Origin: Trujillonella endophytica
Lineage (GTDB): Bacteria; Actinomycetota; Actinomycetes; Mycobacteriales; Geodermatophilaceae
DNA length: 64,000 nucleotides
Direction of reading: 5' to 3'
Assembly: GCF_900110555.1 (NCBI RefSeq)
Contig: NZ_FOEE01000007.1
Coordinates: forward strand, 124,001-188,000
Shown one piece after another: positions 47,206-56,768 of this stretch. The notes under the pieces were generated by a model. The model worked only from the letters and a program-made list of their open reading frames with translations, was not told the DNA's origin and did no database searches. The stretch's first letter is position 1. Each line of letters starts with the position of its first letter. The position numbers were made by a program, and so were the translations under genes.

Positions 47206-47513
47206 GTCACTCCCGTCGTCGGCTGGTCGCGCGCGCTCGCGGAGAGGCACGCAGCGGGGCTGGAGGCCCGGCCGGTGGTGGTCAGAGGGGGCGGTGTGCG
47301 TGTGCGCTGCGGTGGAGCCCGGCGGAGGGGACGTGCCCGGTCCGGTCAGGTCGCCAGTCCCACGGGTGGTGCCATGGGGCCGTCGTCCGCGGGGCGACGC
47401 TGGCCCGGTTCCGACACGTGCGGCCCACCGGGATCACCAGTGGGCCCGGAGGGAAGGGTACACAGCCGTAACAGGCTATTTCTCCGGGTTGACGGCCTGC
47501 CGAACACGTGCTG
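47206..47513. promoter_or_regulatory. gene-free region upstream of gltB
   Basis: This 308-bp stretch between lgt and gltB holds no gene I can support. It contains a 7-bp stem at 47422-47446 (GGCCCAC/GTGGGCC), possibly the lgt terminator, and the most AT-rich patch nearby at 47455-47492. On the minus strand that patch reads GAAATAGCCTGTTAC, then TACCCT (47460-47455), a plausible -10 element. GTTAC resembles one half of a GlnR box, but the second half is not convincing. Confidence 0.35.
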
Positions 47514-48467
47514 TCAGCGACGGTCGGACCCGCCGTGATCGTCGTCACCGGCGTCGTCGGCGGACGGCACATCGGCGCTGGTCGCGGGCACGGAGGCGGT
47601 TCCGGACGTCGCACCGGACGGGCCGGTGTCGGCATCGTCACCACGCCGGTCGAGGACCTCGCGGGGCCGCCCGCGCAGCGCCACCAGGTAGGCGACGGCG
47701 GCGAGCCCGACGACCAGGCAGGTGAACACGTTGAGCCGGACCCCGAAGAGCTCGTTGGCGGGGTCGGTGCGCAGCAGCTCGATCCACAGCCGCCCGGCGC
47801 AGTAGAGCGCGACGTACAGCGCGAACGCGCGCCCGTGGCCCAGCCGGAACCGGCGGTCGGCCCAGACGACGACCGCGGCGGCCGCCAGGTTCCACAGCAG
47901 CTCGTACAGGAACGTCGGGTGGAACGTCGCCACGTCCAGGTAGGCGTCCGGCCGGTTGACCGGGTCGATCTCCAGCCCCCACGGCAGGTCGGTCGGCCCG
48001 CCGAACAGCTCCTGGTTGAACCAGTTGCCCAGCCGGCCGACGGCCTGGGCCACCAGCAGCCCGGGGGCGATCGCGTCGGCGAAGACCGGCAGCGGGATGC
48101 CCATCCGGCGGCAGGCGATCCAGGCGCCGACCCCACCGAAGGCGATCGCGCCCCAGATGCCCAGGCCGCCCTCCCAGATGGCCAGGGCCTTCACCGGGTC
48201 GCCGCCCTCGCCGAAGTACGCCTGCGGGCTGGTGATCACGTGGTAGATGCGGCCGCCGACGATGCCGAACGGCACGGCCCACACGGCGATGTCGAGCACC
48301 TCGCCGGGCTTGCCGCCGCGGGCCACCCACCGCTTCTCGGTGAGCCAGCAGGCCAGCACGATGCCGGCGATGATGCTCAGCGCGTAGGCGCGGATCGGCA
48401 GCGGTCCGAGCTCCCACACCGCGTCGCCGGGGCTGGGGATGCTCGCCAGCGTCGTCGTCTCAGGCAT
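47514..48467 (-). CDS. lgt: prolipoprotein diacylglyceryl transferase
   Basis: Lgt transfers diacylglycerol from phosphatidylglycerol to the lipobox cysteine of lipoproteins, including the binding protein at 34283. The 317-residue protein has seven predicted membrane helices, the conserved LPIRAYALSIIAGI start, GGRIYHVITS, the signature GRLGNWFNQELFGGPTDLPW, and HPTFLYELLWNL. The last 45 residues are an Asp/Ser/Gly-rich cytoplasmic tail. ATG 48467 overlaps the trpA stop by 8 bp. The trpA-lgt-gltB order is conserved in actinobacteria. Confidence 0.95.
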   Translation of the reverse strand: MPETTTLASIPSPGDAVWELGPLPIRAYALSIIAGIVLACWLTEKRWVARGGKPGEVLDIAVWAVPFGIVGGRIYHVITSPQAYFGEGGDPVKALAIWEGGLGIWGAIAFGGVGAWIACRRMGIPLPVFADAIAPGLLVAQAVGRLGNWFNQELFGGPTDLPWGLEIDPVNRPDAYLDVATFHPTFLYELLWNLAAAAVVVWADRRFRLGHGRAFALYVALYCAGRLWIELLRTDPANELFGVRLNVFTCLVVGLAAVAYLVALRGRPREVLDRRGDDADTGPSGATSGTASVPATSADVPSADDAGDDDHGGSDRR

Positions 48468-49299
48468 GGCTCGGCCGCACCGCCGCCCGCTGCCGCACCC
48501 CGCGCGCCAGGTCCGCCGACAGGCGCCGGACACCGTCGGGGCCCTCGCCGTCCAGCAGGGTTCGGACGTAGGCCGAGCCGACGATGACGCCGTCGGCGAA
48601 GCCGGCCACCTGAGCCGCCTGGTTCCCGTCGGAGACGCCGAGGCCGACGCAGACCGGCAGGGCGGTGCCGACGTCGGCGATCGCCTCCCGGGTGCGGGCG
48701 ACCAGCCGCTCGGCGGCGCCGCCGACGGTCGCCCGGGTGCCGGTCACGCCCATGGTGGAGGCGGCGTAGACGAATCCCCGGCAGGCCCGCACCGTCGACC
48801 GCAGCCGGGCGTCGGTGGACGACGGCGCGACGAGGAAGACCCGGTCCAGCCCGGCCGCCTCCGACGCCGCGAGCCACGCGCCGGCCTCGTCGGGGATCAG
48901 GTCGGGGGTGATCGCCCCCGCTCCCCCGGCGGCGGCCAGGTCGGCGGCGAACCGCTCGACGCCGTAGCGCTCGACCGGGTTCCAGTAGCTCATGACGACC
49001 GGCACGGCGCCGGCGGCGGCGACCGCCTCGACCGCCCGCAGCACGTCGCGCATGCCCACGCCGGCGCGGACGGCGACGTCCACCGCCTGCTGGATGACCG
49101 GGCCGTCCATGCCGGGGTCGCTGTAGGGGACGCCGATCTCGACGACGTCGGCCCCGCCGCCGTCCGCTCCGCCCTCGACGGCCGCCACCATCGCCGCGAT
49201 CGACGCGTCGACGTCGGGGTAGCCGACGGGCAGGTAGGCGATGAGGGCCGCCCGCTCCTCGGCGCGCGCGGCGTCGATCCGCTGCTGCAGCAGGCTCAC
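48460..49299 (-). CDS. trpA: tryptophan synthase alpha subunit
   Basis: TrpA, 279 residues, cleaves indole-3-glycerol phosphate to indole and glyceraldehyde 3-phosphate. Seen: [11 protein letters not shown], the catalytic Glu and Asp region [42 protein letters not shown] and [31 protein letters not shown] 49299 overlaps the trpB stop (GTGA), fitting the alpha-beta complex. Its stop overlaps lgt. Confidence 0.96.
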   Translation of the reverse strand: MSLLQQRIDAARAEERAALIAYLPVGYPDVDASIAAMVAAVEGGADGGGADVVEIGVPYSDPGMDGPVIQQAVDVAVRAGVGMRDVLRAVEAVAAAGAVPVVMSYWNPVERYGVERFAADLAAAGGAGAITPDLIPDEAGAWLAASEAAGLDRVFLVAPSSTDARLRSTVRACRGFVYAASTMGVTGTRATVGGAAERLVARTREAIADVGTALPVCVGLGVSDGNQAAQVAGFADGVIVGSAYVRTLLDGEGPDGVRRLSADLARGVRQRAAVRPSHA

Positions 49300-50645
49300 G
49301 CCTCCTCCCCCGCGTCCCGGCCGGCCACGGCCTCGTCGCCCGCGACCGCGCCCTCGGTGGGCTGCTGGTCGGTGTCCAGGCCCGGCCCGGGGTCGACCTC
49401 GGTGCGGTCGCCGAGGCCGAACCAGCGCGACGCCGTCTCGACGTCCTTGTCCCCGCGCCCCGACAGGTTCACCAGCAGCAGGGTGTCGGGCCCGAGCTCG
49501 CGGCCCAGCCGCATCGCTCCGGCCAGAGCGTGCGCGGACTCGATCGCCGGGATGATCCCCTCCGTCCGGCACAGCAGCGCGAACGCCTCCATGGCCTCGG
49601 CGTCGGTGACGGGGCGGTACTCGGCGCGGCCGATGTCGTGCAGGTGGGAGTGCTCCGGGCCGACGCCGGGGTAGTCGAGGCCGGCGCTGATCGAGTGCGA
49701 CTCGATGGTCTGGCCGTTCTCGTCCTGCAGGAGGTAGGAGCGGGCGCCGTGCAGCACCCCGGGCGAGCCGCCGGTGATCGTGGCCGCGTGCCGGCCGGTC
49801 TCCACGCCGTCGCCGGCCGCCTCGAGGCCGACCAGCCGGACGCCCTCGTCGGGGACGAACGCGGTGAAGATCCCGATCGCGTTGGAGCCGCCGCCCACGC
49901 AGGCGAGGACCGCGTCCGGCAGCCGGCCCTCCCGGTCGAGCACCTGCTCGCGGGCCTCGTCCCCGATGACCCGCTGGAAGTCGCGGACCATCGCGGGGAA
50001 CGGGTGCGGGCCGGCGACGGTGCCGAAGACGTAGTTGGTCGTCTCCACGTTGGTGACCCAGTCGCGGAACGCCTCGTTGATCGCGTCCTTGAGCGTCCGC
50101 GAGCCGGTGGTCACCGGGATGACCTCCGCGCCCAGCAGCCGCATGCGGGCGACGTTGAGCGCCTGCCGGCGGGTGTCCTCCTCGCCCATGTAGACGGTGC
50201 ACGACAGGCCCATCAGCGCCGCCGCCGTCGCCGTCGCCACGCCGTGCTGGCCGGCGCCGGTCTCGGCGATCACGCGGGTCTTGCCGATCCGCTTGGTGAG
50301 CAGCGCCTGCCCCAGCACGTTGTTGATCTTGTGCGAGCCGGTGTGGTTGAGGTCTTCGCGCTTGAGCAGCACCCGGGCCCCGCCGCAGTGCTCGGCGAAC
50401 CTCGGCACCTCGGTGATCACGCTGGGCCGGCCGATGTAGTCGCGCTGCAGCACGGCGAACTCGTCGAGGAACACCGGGTCGACCCGCATGGCCTCGTAGG
50501 CCTCGGTCAGCTCGTCGAGGGCGGCGATCAGCGCCTCGGGGACGAACCGCCCGCCGAAGACGCCGAAGTGACCCGTCGCGTCCGGCCAGGCCGGCGCCGC
50601 CGGGACGGCTCGCGGCTGCGGCGGGCGGACGGGACTGGTGGTCAT
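49296..50645 (-). CDS. trpB: tryptophan synthase beta subunit
   Basis: TrpB, 449 residues, condenses indole with serine using PLP. The PLP lysine is in [14 protein letters not shown]. Also present are [14 protein letters not shown], the phosphate-binding GGGSNAIG loop, and [14 protein letters not shown] of the COMM region. Residues about 415-449 are a Gly/Asp/Glu-rich tail beyond the canonical end. ATG 50645 is used. It lies 53 bp after trpC. Confidence 0.96.
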   Translation of the reverse strand: MTTSPVRPPQPRAVPAAPAWPDATGHFGVFGGRFVPEALIAALDELTEAYEAMRVDPVFLDEFAVLQRDYIGRPSVITEVPRFAEHCGGARVLLKREDLNHTGSHKINNVLGQALLTKRIGKTRVIAETGAGQHGVATATAAALMGLSCTVYMGEEDTRRQALNVARMRLLGAEVIPVTTGSRTLKDAINEAFRDWVTNVETTNYVFGTVAGPHPFPAMVRDFQRVIGDEAREQVLDREGRLPDAVLACVGGGSNAIGIFTAFVPDEGVRLVGLEAAGDGVETGRHAATITGGSPGVLHGARSYLLQDENGQTIESHSISAGLDYPGVGPEHSHLHDIGRAEYRPVTDAEAMEAFALLCRTEGIIPAIESAHALAGAMRLGRELGPDTLLLVNLSGRGDKDVETASRWFGLGDRTEVDPGPGLDTDQQPTEGAVAGDEAVAGRDAGEEA

Positions 50646-50698
50646 GCCCCCAGTGTCCCGCGCGCGGGGCGCCGTGCCGGAGAGGGGTGCGCGAGTCG

Positions 50699-51508
50699 CT
50701 AGCGACTGGGGCGCGGGGTGGCCGGGTGGGATCCGGCGGTGACCAGGTCGGCGACGGCCTGGCGGGCGTCGCCGGCGGTCACCAGCCCCTCGCCGACGAG
50801 GACGGCGTCGGCGCCGGCCGCGGCGTAAGAGATGAGGTCGTGCGGGCCGCGGACCCCGGACTCGGCGACCTTGACGACGGTCGACGGCAGGCCCGGGGCG
50901 ATCTTCTCGAAGGTGGAGCGGTCGACCTGCAGCGTCGTCAGGTCGCGGGCGTTGACGCCGATGACCGAGGCACCCGCGGCCAGGGCGCGGTCGGCCTCGG
51001 CCTCGGTGTGCACCTCGACCAGCGCCGTCATGCCGAGGGACTCGACGCGCTCCAGCAGGCCGAGCAGCACGTTCTGCTCCAGGGCCGCCACGATCAGCAG
51101 GACGACGTCGGCACCGTAGGCGCGGGCCTCGTGCACCTGGTAGCTGCTGACGACGAAGTCCTTGCACAGGACCGGCACGTCGACCGCGGCCCGGACGGCG
51201 GCGAGGTCGGCGTGGCTGCCGCCGAAGCGGCGGCTCTCGGTGAGCACGCTGATGACGCGGGCACCTCCGGCGGCGTACTGGCCGGCCAGGACGGCGGGGT
51301 CGGGGATGTCGGCCAGGGCGCCCTTCGACGGGCTGGACCGCTTGACCTCCGCGATGACGCCCACGCCCGGCGCGCGCAGTGCGGCCTGGGCGTCGAGGGC
51401 GGGGCGGGCGTCCCGCGCCGCGGCCATGACCTCGGCGAGCGGCGTCGCCGCCTCGCGCGCGGCGAGCTCCTCCCGCACGCCGGCGACGATCTCGTCGAGG
51501 ACGTTCAC
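50699..51508 (-). CDS. trpC: indole-3-glycerol phosphate synthase
   Basis: TrpC, 269 residues, closes the indole ring from carboxyphenylamino-deoxyribulose phosphate. It shows [16 protein letters not shown], the catalytic Lys in [34 protein letters not shown], and [15 protein letters not shown] 51508 overlaps the stop of a 37-residue upstream ORF (GTGA) and follows a GGAGG site. The gene belongs to the trpE-[membrane gene]-trpC-trpB-trpA run. Confidence 0.96.
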   Translation of the reverse strand: MNVLDEIVAGVREELAAREAATPLAEVMAAARDARPALDAQAALRAPGVGVIAEVKRSSPSKGALADIPDPAVLAGQYAAGGARVISVLTESRRFGGSHADLAAVRAAVDVPVLCKDFVVSSYQVHEARAYGADVVLLIVAALEQNVLLGLLERVESLGMTALVEVHTEAEADRALAAGASVIGVNARDLTTLQVDRSTFEKIAPGLPSTVVKVAESGVRGPHDLISYAAAGADAVLVGEGLVTAGDARQAVADLVTAGSHPATPRPSR

Positions 51509-51618
51509 AACCCCTCCTCCGTGCTGATCGTCGAGACGACGGGCGCTCCGCAGGCGACGCAGATCACGTGTGTACGCCCTGGTGCGGGGTACGTGCGCCC
51601 CTTCTGCCCGTCGCGCAC
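51505..51618 (-). CDS. 37-residue CxxC micro-ORF coupled to trpC
   Basis: A very small ORF between the trp-associated membrane gene and trpC, overlapping the trpC GTG by 4 bp. That is the same coupling used by most real genes in this window. The product, from GTG 51618 (or GTG 51621), begins [15 protein letters not shown], contains [10 protein letters not shown], and ends STEEGL. The single CxxC could be half of a zinc ribbon. About 86% of its third codon positions are G or C. It contains no tryptophan, so it is not an attenuator leader. I do not recognise a family, and it may be a translational-coupling device rather than a functional protein. Confidence 0.5.
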   Translation of the reverse strand: MRDGQKGRTYPAPGRTHVICVACGAPVVSTISTEEGL

Positions 51619-51622
51619 CACT

Positions 51623-52339
51623 CTAGAGGCGGCGTCCGTCGTCCCCGGCCGGGGGTGGCGCCGTGTCCCTGCCGGCGGCCGTGTCCCCGCCGGCGGCCGG
51701 GTCCGCACCCGTGCCCGGGTCCGCACCGGTCGTCGGGTCCTCGCCCCGGTCCAGCGCGCGCCACGCATCGAGCGCGCGGTCCTCGCGGCTGCGCTCCGCC
51801 GCCGGCGCGGCAGCCCGCCCGGCGACGGCGGCGGGCGCGGCGGCCTCCGCCCGCTCGTACCGGCGGCCCATACCGCTCCAGCCCGGGCCCCGCAGGACCG
51901 TGAGCGCGCCCGCCGCGATCCCGAGCACGCCGGCGACCAGGGCCAGCGCGGGCCAGGCGGCCGACCGGCTCACCGCCAGCGCGGTGGCGCCCGCCGCGGC
52001 CCCGTCGGAGAGGTCCGCCAGGCCCGGGTCGGCGACCAGCGACCGCAGCCCCGACCACAGGAGCGTGCCGCCGCCGACACAGGCCAGCAGCCCCACCACC
52101 TGCCGTCCGCGGCCGCGGACGGCCACCACCGCGACCGCCGCCGCCAGCAGCAGGAGACCGCACGCCGGCACCAGCGGCGCCAGGGCGCTGCCGTCGAGCG
52201 CCTCGGTGACCGGCGGCAGCGGCGCGCGCCGGGTGACCGTGGCCGTGGCCCAGGTCTGCCCGCCGGCCGAGAGCGCGAGCCCACCGGCCATGGCGAGCCC
52301 GGCCACCGCGGCCGTCAGCTCACGCCGCTGTCCGCTCAC
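51623..52339 (-). CDS. Trp biosynthesis-associated membrane protein (TIGR02234-like)
   Basis: A 238-residue membrane protein of the family found between trpE and trpC in actinobacteria; function unknown. Four membrane helices lie at about residues 8-26, 50-72, 78-97 and 118-140, with the family's Q-x-W near the first loop (GGQTWATATV). Residues 150-238 form a cytoplasmic Ala/Asp/Gly-rich tail with repeated GADP/AAG units. GTG 52339 is 32 bp after trpE. Its stop is almost adjacent to the start of the micro-ORF. Confidence 0.85.
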   Translation of the reverse strand: MSGQRRELTAAVAGLAMAGGLALSAGGQTWATATVTRRAPLPPVTEALDGSALAPLVPACGLLLLAAAVAVVAVRGRGRQVVGLLACVGGGTLLWSGLRSLVADPGLADLSDGAAAGATALAVSRSAAWPALALVAGVLGIAAGALTVLRGPGWSGMGRRYERAEAAAPAAVAGRAAAPAAERSREDRALDAWRALDRGEDPTTGADPGTGADPAAGGDTAAGRDTAPPPAGDDGRRL

Positions 52340-52371
52340 GATGCCCCCGGTTCGCCGCCGCGGCGCTCCGC

Positions 52372-53895
52372 TCACGGGAACTCCCGCATCCCCTCGGCCG
52401 CCGCGATCGCCGTCAGCACCGCTCGCGCCTTGTGCCGGGTCTCGGCCTCCTCGGTGGCCGGGTCGCTGTCGGCCACGATCCCGGCACCGGCCTGCACGTA
52501 CGCCCGTCCCTGGTGCAGCACCGCCGTCCGGATGGCGATCGCCATGTCGAGGTCGCCGCTGGCGTCGACGTAGCCGACGGTGCCCGCGTAGAGGGCCCGC
52601 CGGGTCGGCTCCAGCGACTCGATGATCTCCATGGCCCGCGGCTTGGGCGCGCCGGAGACCGTGCCCGCCGGGAAGGTCGCGTCGAAGACGTCGAGGGCGT
52701 CCCACTCCGGCGCCACCTCACCGGCGACCGTCGAGACCAGGTGCATCACGTGGCTGTAGTGCTCGATCCGCATGAAGTCGGGCACCTCGACGGTGCCGGG
52801 CACGCACACCCGCCCGAGGTCGTTGCGCGCCAGGTCCACGAGCATCACGTGCTCCGCCCGCTCCTTGGGGTCGGCCAGCAGGCCCTCGGCCAGCCGGGCG
52901 TCCTCCTCCGGCGTCGCCCCCCGCGGCCGGGTGCCGGCCGGCGGGTGCACCACCGCGGAGCGGCCGGTGACGGTGACCAGCGCCTCCGGGGAGGAGCCGA
53001 CGACGTCGAACGGCGTCTCGCGGCCCGCGAAGCGCAGCAGGTACATGTACGGCGAGGGGTTGGTCGCCCGCAGCACCCGGTACAGGTCGAGGGCGTCGAC
53101 CTTCGTGGCCACCTCGAAGCGCTGGGCCAGCACCACCTGGAAGGCGTCGCCGGCGCGGATGTGCTCCCGCACCCGCTCCACGCCCTCGGCGTAGACCCCC
53201 GGCGCCATGTTGCTCGTGACCGGGGGCGGGTCGGCGGGGGTGAACGCCGCGAGCCCACCCGGCGCGGACGTCGCCAGCGCCGACGCCATGGCGTCGATCC
53301 GGGCGACGGCGTCGTCCCAGGCCGCGCCGGGGTCGCCGTCGGCGCGCAGCACGTTGGCGATGAGCAGGACGCTGCCGTCGGTGTGGTCGACGACGGCCAG
53401 GTCGGTCACGAGCAGCAGCGCGAGCTCGGGCATGCCGAGGTCGTCGGTGGCCAGCTCGGGCAACCGCTCCAGCCTGCGGACGACGTCGTAGCCCAGGTAC
53501 CCGACGAGCCCCCCGGTCAGCGGCGGCAGGCCGGGGGTCCGGGGCGTGCGCAGCCGGCGGGCCAGCGTGCGGACCGCGGCCAGCGGATCCGCCGGCAGGT
53601 CGTCGGTCAGCCCGGGCAGCGGATCGCCCAGCCACTCGCTGACGCCGTCGGTCTCGGTGAGCACCCCGGCGCTGCGGACGCCGACGAAGCTGTACCGCGC
53701 CCACTGCCGGCCCTGCTCGGCCGACTCCAGCAGCACGGTGCCGGGGCGGTCACCGGCCAGCGTGCGGTAGACCCCGACGGCGGTCAGCCCGTCGGCGAGC
53801 AGCCGCCGGACCACCGGCACCATGACCCCGCCCGCCCCCGGCCGATCGAGCGCCGCGAAGTCCGCGCGGCTCGGGTAGGTCTCCCCCAGCCTCAT
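52372..53895 (-). CDS. trpE: anthranilate synthase component I
   Basis: TrpE, 507 residues, converts chorismate to anthranilate. The N-terminal domain keeps the tryptophan-feedback motif LLES-x10-S ([15 protein letters not shown]). The chorismate-binding domain shows [41 protein letters not shown], the [10 protein letters not shown] region, [18 protein letters not shown] and the [18 protein letters not shown] ending. The protein should therefore be feedback sensitive. ATG 53895 overlaps the hisI stop (ATGA). The glutaminase partner TrpG is not in the window. Confidence 0.96.
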   Translation of the reverse strand: MRLGETYPSRADFAALDRPGAGGVMVPVVRRLLADGLTAVGVYRTLAGDRPGTVLLESAEQGRQWARYSFVGVRSAGVLTETDGVSEWLGDPLPGLTDDLPADPLAAVRTLARRLRTPRTPGLPPLTGGLVGYLGYDVVRRLERLPELATDDLGMPELALLLVTDLAVVDHTDGSVLLIANVLRADGDPGAAWDDAVARIDAMASALATSAPGGLAAFTPADPPPVTSNMAPGVYAEGVERVREHIRAGDAFQVVLAQRFEVATKVDALDLYRVLRATNPSPYMYLLRFAGRETPFDVVGSSPEALVTVTGRSAVVHPPAGTRPRGATPEEDARLAEGLLADPKERAEHVMLVDLARNDLGRVCVPGTVEVPDFMRIEHYSHVMHLVSTVAGEVAPEWDALDVFDATFPAGTVSGAPKPRAMEIIESLEPTRRALYAGTVGYVDASGDLDMAIAIRTAVLHQGRAYVQAGAGIVADSDPATEEAETRHKARAVLTAIAAAEGMREFP

Positions 53896-54266
53896 GAGGG
53901 GGACCCCGCGGTGGCCGGCAGCGTCCGGAAGAAGCAGCTGCGCTCGCCGGTGTGGCAGGCCGGGCCCTCCTGGTCGACGAGGACGAGGAGGGCGTCGCCG
54001 TCGCAGTCCAGCCGCACGTTCCGCACCCACTGGCGGTGACCCGAGGTCTCGCCCTTCACCCAGTACTCCCCGCGGCTGCGCGACCAGTAGGTGGCCCGGC
54101 CGGTGGTGAGGGTGCGGTGCAGCGCCTCGTCGTCCATCCACGCGACCATGAGCACCTGGCCGCTGTCGTGCTGCTGCACGACGGCGGCCACCAGACCGTC
54201 GGGGTCGCGGCGCAGGAGCGCGGCGACCTCCGGGTCGAGGGCGGGGGCGGGCGGGACGGCGGTCAT
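53892..54266 (-). CDS. hisI: phosphoribosyl-AMP cyclohydrolase
   Basis: HisI, 124 residues, opens the adenine ring of phosphoribosyl-AMP in histidine synthesis. It has [39 protein letters not shown], the metal-ligand [15 protein letters not shown] and the zinc cysteines [17 protein letters not shown] 54266 starts [14 protein letters not shown]. It overlaps trpE by 4 bp. hisF lies 9 kb upstream, separated by unrelated genes. Confidence 0.95.
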   Translation of the reverse strand: MTAVPPAPALDPEVAALLRRDPDGLVAAVVQQHDSGQVLMVAWMDDEALHRTLTTGRATYWSRSRGEYWVKGETSGHRQWVRNVRLDCDGDALLVLVDQEGPACHTGERSCFFRTLPATAGSPS

Positions 54267-54314
54267 GCCGCGATTCTCCCCGGCCGCGCACCGCTGCCCG
54301 ACACCGGCGTCGGC

Positions 54315-55109
54315 TCAGCCCCTCGCCCGCCCGGGGTCGAACCACTCCCGACCCGCGCGGGAGACCAGAAGCCCCAGCCCCACGGCGGGGCTCGCGGCGA
54401 ACACGACCGCGCCGAAGACGAACACCGGGACGGCGTCCTCGGACCCGCGGACGTCGCCGAGCAGGCCGACGATGCGGATCGCCCAGTAGAGGGCCAGCAG
54501 CACCTGCACGCCCAGCGCCCCCAGCAGGGCCAGCCAGGTGCCGCGGTCGCGCCGGGTCAGCGCGAGCACCCCGGCCGTCACCAGGGCCACGCAGGAGGCG
54601 AACTGCACCCAGGCCAGCACGCGCGCCTCGTCGGCGAGCGCGGCGGCCTCGGGGTCGATGGCGCCGTCGATGTCGAAGTCGATGCCCAGCACCGAGGCGA
54701 ACAGCAGCAGGTAGGCCGAGGCGAAGGCCACGATCGCCGCCTGCACGATGGCCAGCACGGCGGCGGTCACGACCTGGCCGGGGCGGCGGGGCCCGAGCGG
54801 CCCGGGCGGCGGCCAGCCGTACCCCGGTGCGCCGTACGCCGGTGCCCCGTACCCCGGCGGCCCGTAGCCCGGTGCGCCGTAGGGGGCCACGGGCGGCGCC
54901 GGGTAGGGCGCCCCCGCGTAGGGCGCGGGGTAGGTGCCCGCGCCGTACGGGACCGGGTACCCGGCGGGCGTCGCCGCGGTCGGGGGCCAGGCGGGCGGGC
55001 CGCCGTAGGGGGCGCCCTCCTCGGTGGGGGTGTCGGGATCGGACCAGGGGTCGCGGGGCGGCCCGCCCAACGGGCCGAACGGTTCGTTCTCGCGGGGCGG
55101 CCCGCTCAC
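54315..55109 (-). CDS. Pro/Tyr/Gly-rich tetraspan membrane protein
   Basis: A 264-residue protein with no specific family assigned. Residues 1-110 are a cytoplasmic Pro/Gly/Tyr/Ala-rich tail with repeated YGAPGYG and PYPAP units. Four membrane helices follow at about 118-142, 165-185, 192-212 and 228-250. Such tails are common in small actinobacterial envelope proteins. GTG 55109 overlaps the flavoprotein stop (GTGA), so the two are translated together. It is 48 bp upstream of hisI. Confidence 0.75.
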   Translation of the reverse strand: MSGPPRENEPFGPLGGPPRDPWSDPDTPTEEGAPYGGPPAWPPTAATPAGYPVPYGAGTYPAPYAGAPYPAPPVAPYGAPGYGPPGYGAPAYGAPGYGWPPPGPLGPRRPGQVVTAAVLAIVQAAIVAFASAYLLLFASVLGIDFDIDGAIDPEAAALADEARVLAWVQFASCVALVTAGVLALTRRDRGTWLALLGALGVQVLLALYWAIRIVGLLGDVRGSEDAVPVFVFGAVVFAASPAVGLGLLVSRAGREWFDPGRARG

Positions 55110-56758
55110 AGGGCCGCCGCCAGGGCGCGGCCCGCCGTGCGCCCCGAGAACAGGCAGCCCCCGAGGAAGGTGCCCTCCAGCGAGCGGTAGCCGTGCATGC
55201 CGCCGCCGCCGAAGCCGGCGACCTCCCCGGCCGCGTACAGGCCGGGGAACGGCTCGCCGCCGGGTCGCAGCACCCGGCCGGACAGGTCGGTCTCCAGGCC
55301 GCCGAGGGTCTTGCGGGTCAGCAGGTTGAGCCGGACGGCGATCAGCGGGCCGGCCGCGGGGTCGAGCAGGCGGTGCGGCGGCGCGACCCGGATCAGCTTG
55401 TCGCCGAGGTAGCTGCGGGCGCCGCGGACCGCGGTGATCTGCAGGTCCTTGGTGAACGGGTGCGCGATCTCGCGGTCGCGGGCCACGACCTCCGCCTCGA
55501 CCGTGGCGAGGGAGAGCTCCGGCTGCCCACCGGTGATCCGGTTCATGCCCGCCACGAGGTCGGGCAGCGTGCGGGCGACGACGAAGTCCTCCCCGCGGTC
55601 CAGGAACGCCTGCACGGACCCGGAGACGCCGGAGCGCACCCGGTCGAGCAGGAGCTTGACGTCCTTGCCGGTGAGGTCGGGGTTCTGCTCGGACCCCGAG
55701 AGCGCGAACTCCTTCTCGACGATCTTCTGCGTCGCCACGAACCAGGTGTGCTCGTGGCCGGTCTGCCCGATGTGGGCGAGCGTGCCGAGCGTGTCGAACC
55801 CGGGGAACAGCGGCACGGGCAGCCGCGCACCGGTGGCGTCCAGCCACAGCGAGGAGGGCCCGGGCAGGATGCGGATCCCGTGCTGCGCCCACACCGGCGA
55901 GTGGTTGGCGATGCCCTCGGTGTAGTGCCACATGCGGTCCCGGTTGATCAGGTGCGCCCCGGCCGCCTCGGTCGCCTCGAGCATGTGCCCGTCGACGTGC
56001 GCGGGGACGCCGGACAGCAGCCGCCGCGGCGCGGGCCCGAGCCGGGCCGGCCAGTTGCGGCGGACCAGCTCGTGGTTGCCGCCGATCCCGCCGGAGGTGA
56101 CGACGACGGCCTGCGCGCCGATCTCGAACGGCTCGACCTCGACGCGGGAGCTGGCCTCGCCCCGGGCCACGCCGCTGGCCTCCAGCACCGCCCCCCGCAC
56201 CCCGGTGACGGCCCCGTCGCCGATCACCAGCTCGGAGACCCGGTGCCGGAAGCGCAGCTCGACCTGGCCGCGGTCGACCGCCTCGCGGACCCGGCGGGCG
56301 AAGGGCGCCACGATGGCCGGGCCGGTGCCCCACACGATGTGGAAGCGGGGCACCGAGTTGCCGTGCCCGGTGGCGGTGTAGCCGCCGCGCTCGGCCCAGC
56401 CGACGACCGGGAAGAAGCCGATGCCCTGCGAGCGCAGCCAGGAGCGCTTCTCCCCCGCCGCGAACTGCAGGTAGGCCTCGGCCCACTGGCGCGGCCAGTG
56501 GTCCTCCGGCCGGTCGAACGCGGCGGTGCCCAACCAGTCCTGGCGGGCCAGCTCCAGCGAGTCGTGCACGCGCAGGCGGCGCTGCTCCGGGGAGTCGACC
56601 AGGAAGAGCCCGCCGAAGGACCACCACGCCTGGCCGCCGAACGAGGCCTCCGGCTCCTGCTCCAGCAGCACGACCCGCTTGCCGGCGTCGGCCAGCTCCG
56701 CGGTCGCCACCAGCCCGGCCAGACCGGCTCCCACCACGACGACGTCTGTCTCGCTCAC
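55106..56758 (-). CDS. FAD-binding dehydrogenase, KstD/fumarate reductase-like
   Basis: A 550-residue flavoprotein of the FAD-binding dehydrogenase group related to 3-ketosteroid delta-1-dehydrogenases. FAD binds through VVVVGAGLAGLVATAELA and VVLLEQEPEASFGGQA, with the C-terminal PGLYAAGEVAGFGGGGMHG and LEGTFLGGCLFSGRTAG. WHYTEGIANHSP and GFDTLGTLAHIGQTGHEHTW belong to the substrate domain. GTG 56758. The substrate is unknown; steroid oxidation is not implied by the neighbours. It overlaps the membrane protein gene downstream. Confidence 0.88.
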   Translation of the reverse strand: MSETDVVVVGAGLAGLVATAELADAGKRVVLLEQEPEASFGGQAWWSFGGLFLVDSPEQRRLRVHDSLELARQDWLGTAAFDRPEDHWPRQWAEAYLQFAAGEKRSWLRSQGIGFFPVVGWAERGGYTATGHGNSVPRFHIVWGTGPAIVAPFARRVREAVDRGQVELRFRHRVSELVIGDGAVTGVRGAVLEASGVARGEASSRVEVEPFEIGAQAVVVTSGGIGGNHELVRRNWPARLGPAPRRLLSGVPAHVDGHMLEATEAAGAHLINRDRMWHYTEGIANHSPVWAQHGIRILPGPSSLWLDATGARLPVPLFPGFDTLGTLAHIGQTGHEHTWFVATQKIVEKEFALSGSEQNPDLTGKDVKLLLDRVRSGVSGSVQAFLDRGEDFVVARTLPDLVAGMNRITGGQPELSLATVEAEVVARDREIAHPFTKDLQITAVRGARSYLGDKLIRVAPPHRLLDPAAGPLIAVRLNLLTRKTLGGLETDLSGRVLRPGGEPFPGLYAAGEVAGFGGGGMHGYRSLEGTFLGGCLFSGRTAGRALAAAL

Positions 56759-56768
56759 GGGCAGGACG

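Noticed and set aside
51505-51768. Longer 87-codon version of the micro-ORF upstream of trpC, or a trp attenuator leader
   Set aside because: The upstream extension overlaps the end of the membrane-protein gene in another frame and is repetitive Arg/Thr shadow sequence. The short ORF has no Trp codons, so an attenuator role is not supported.
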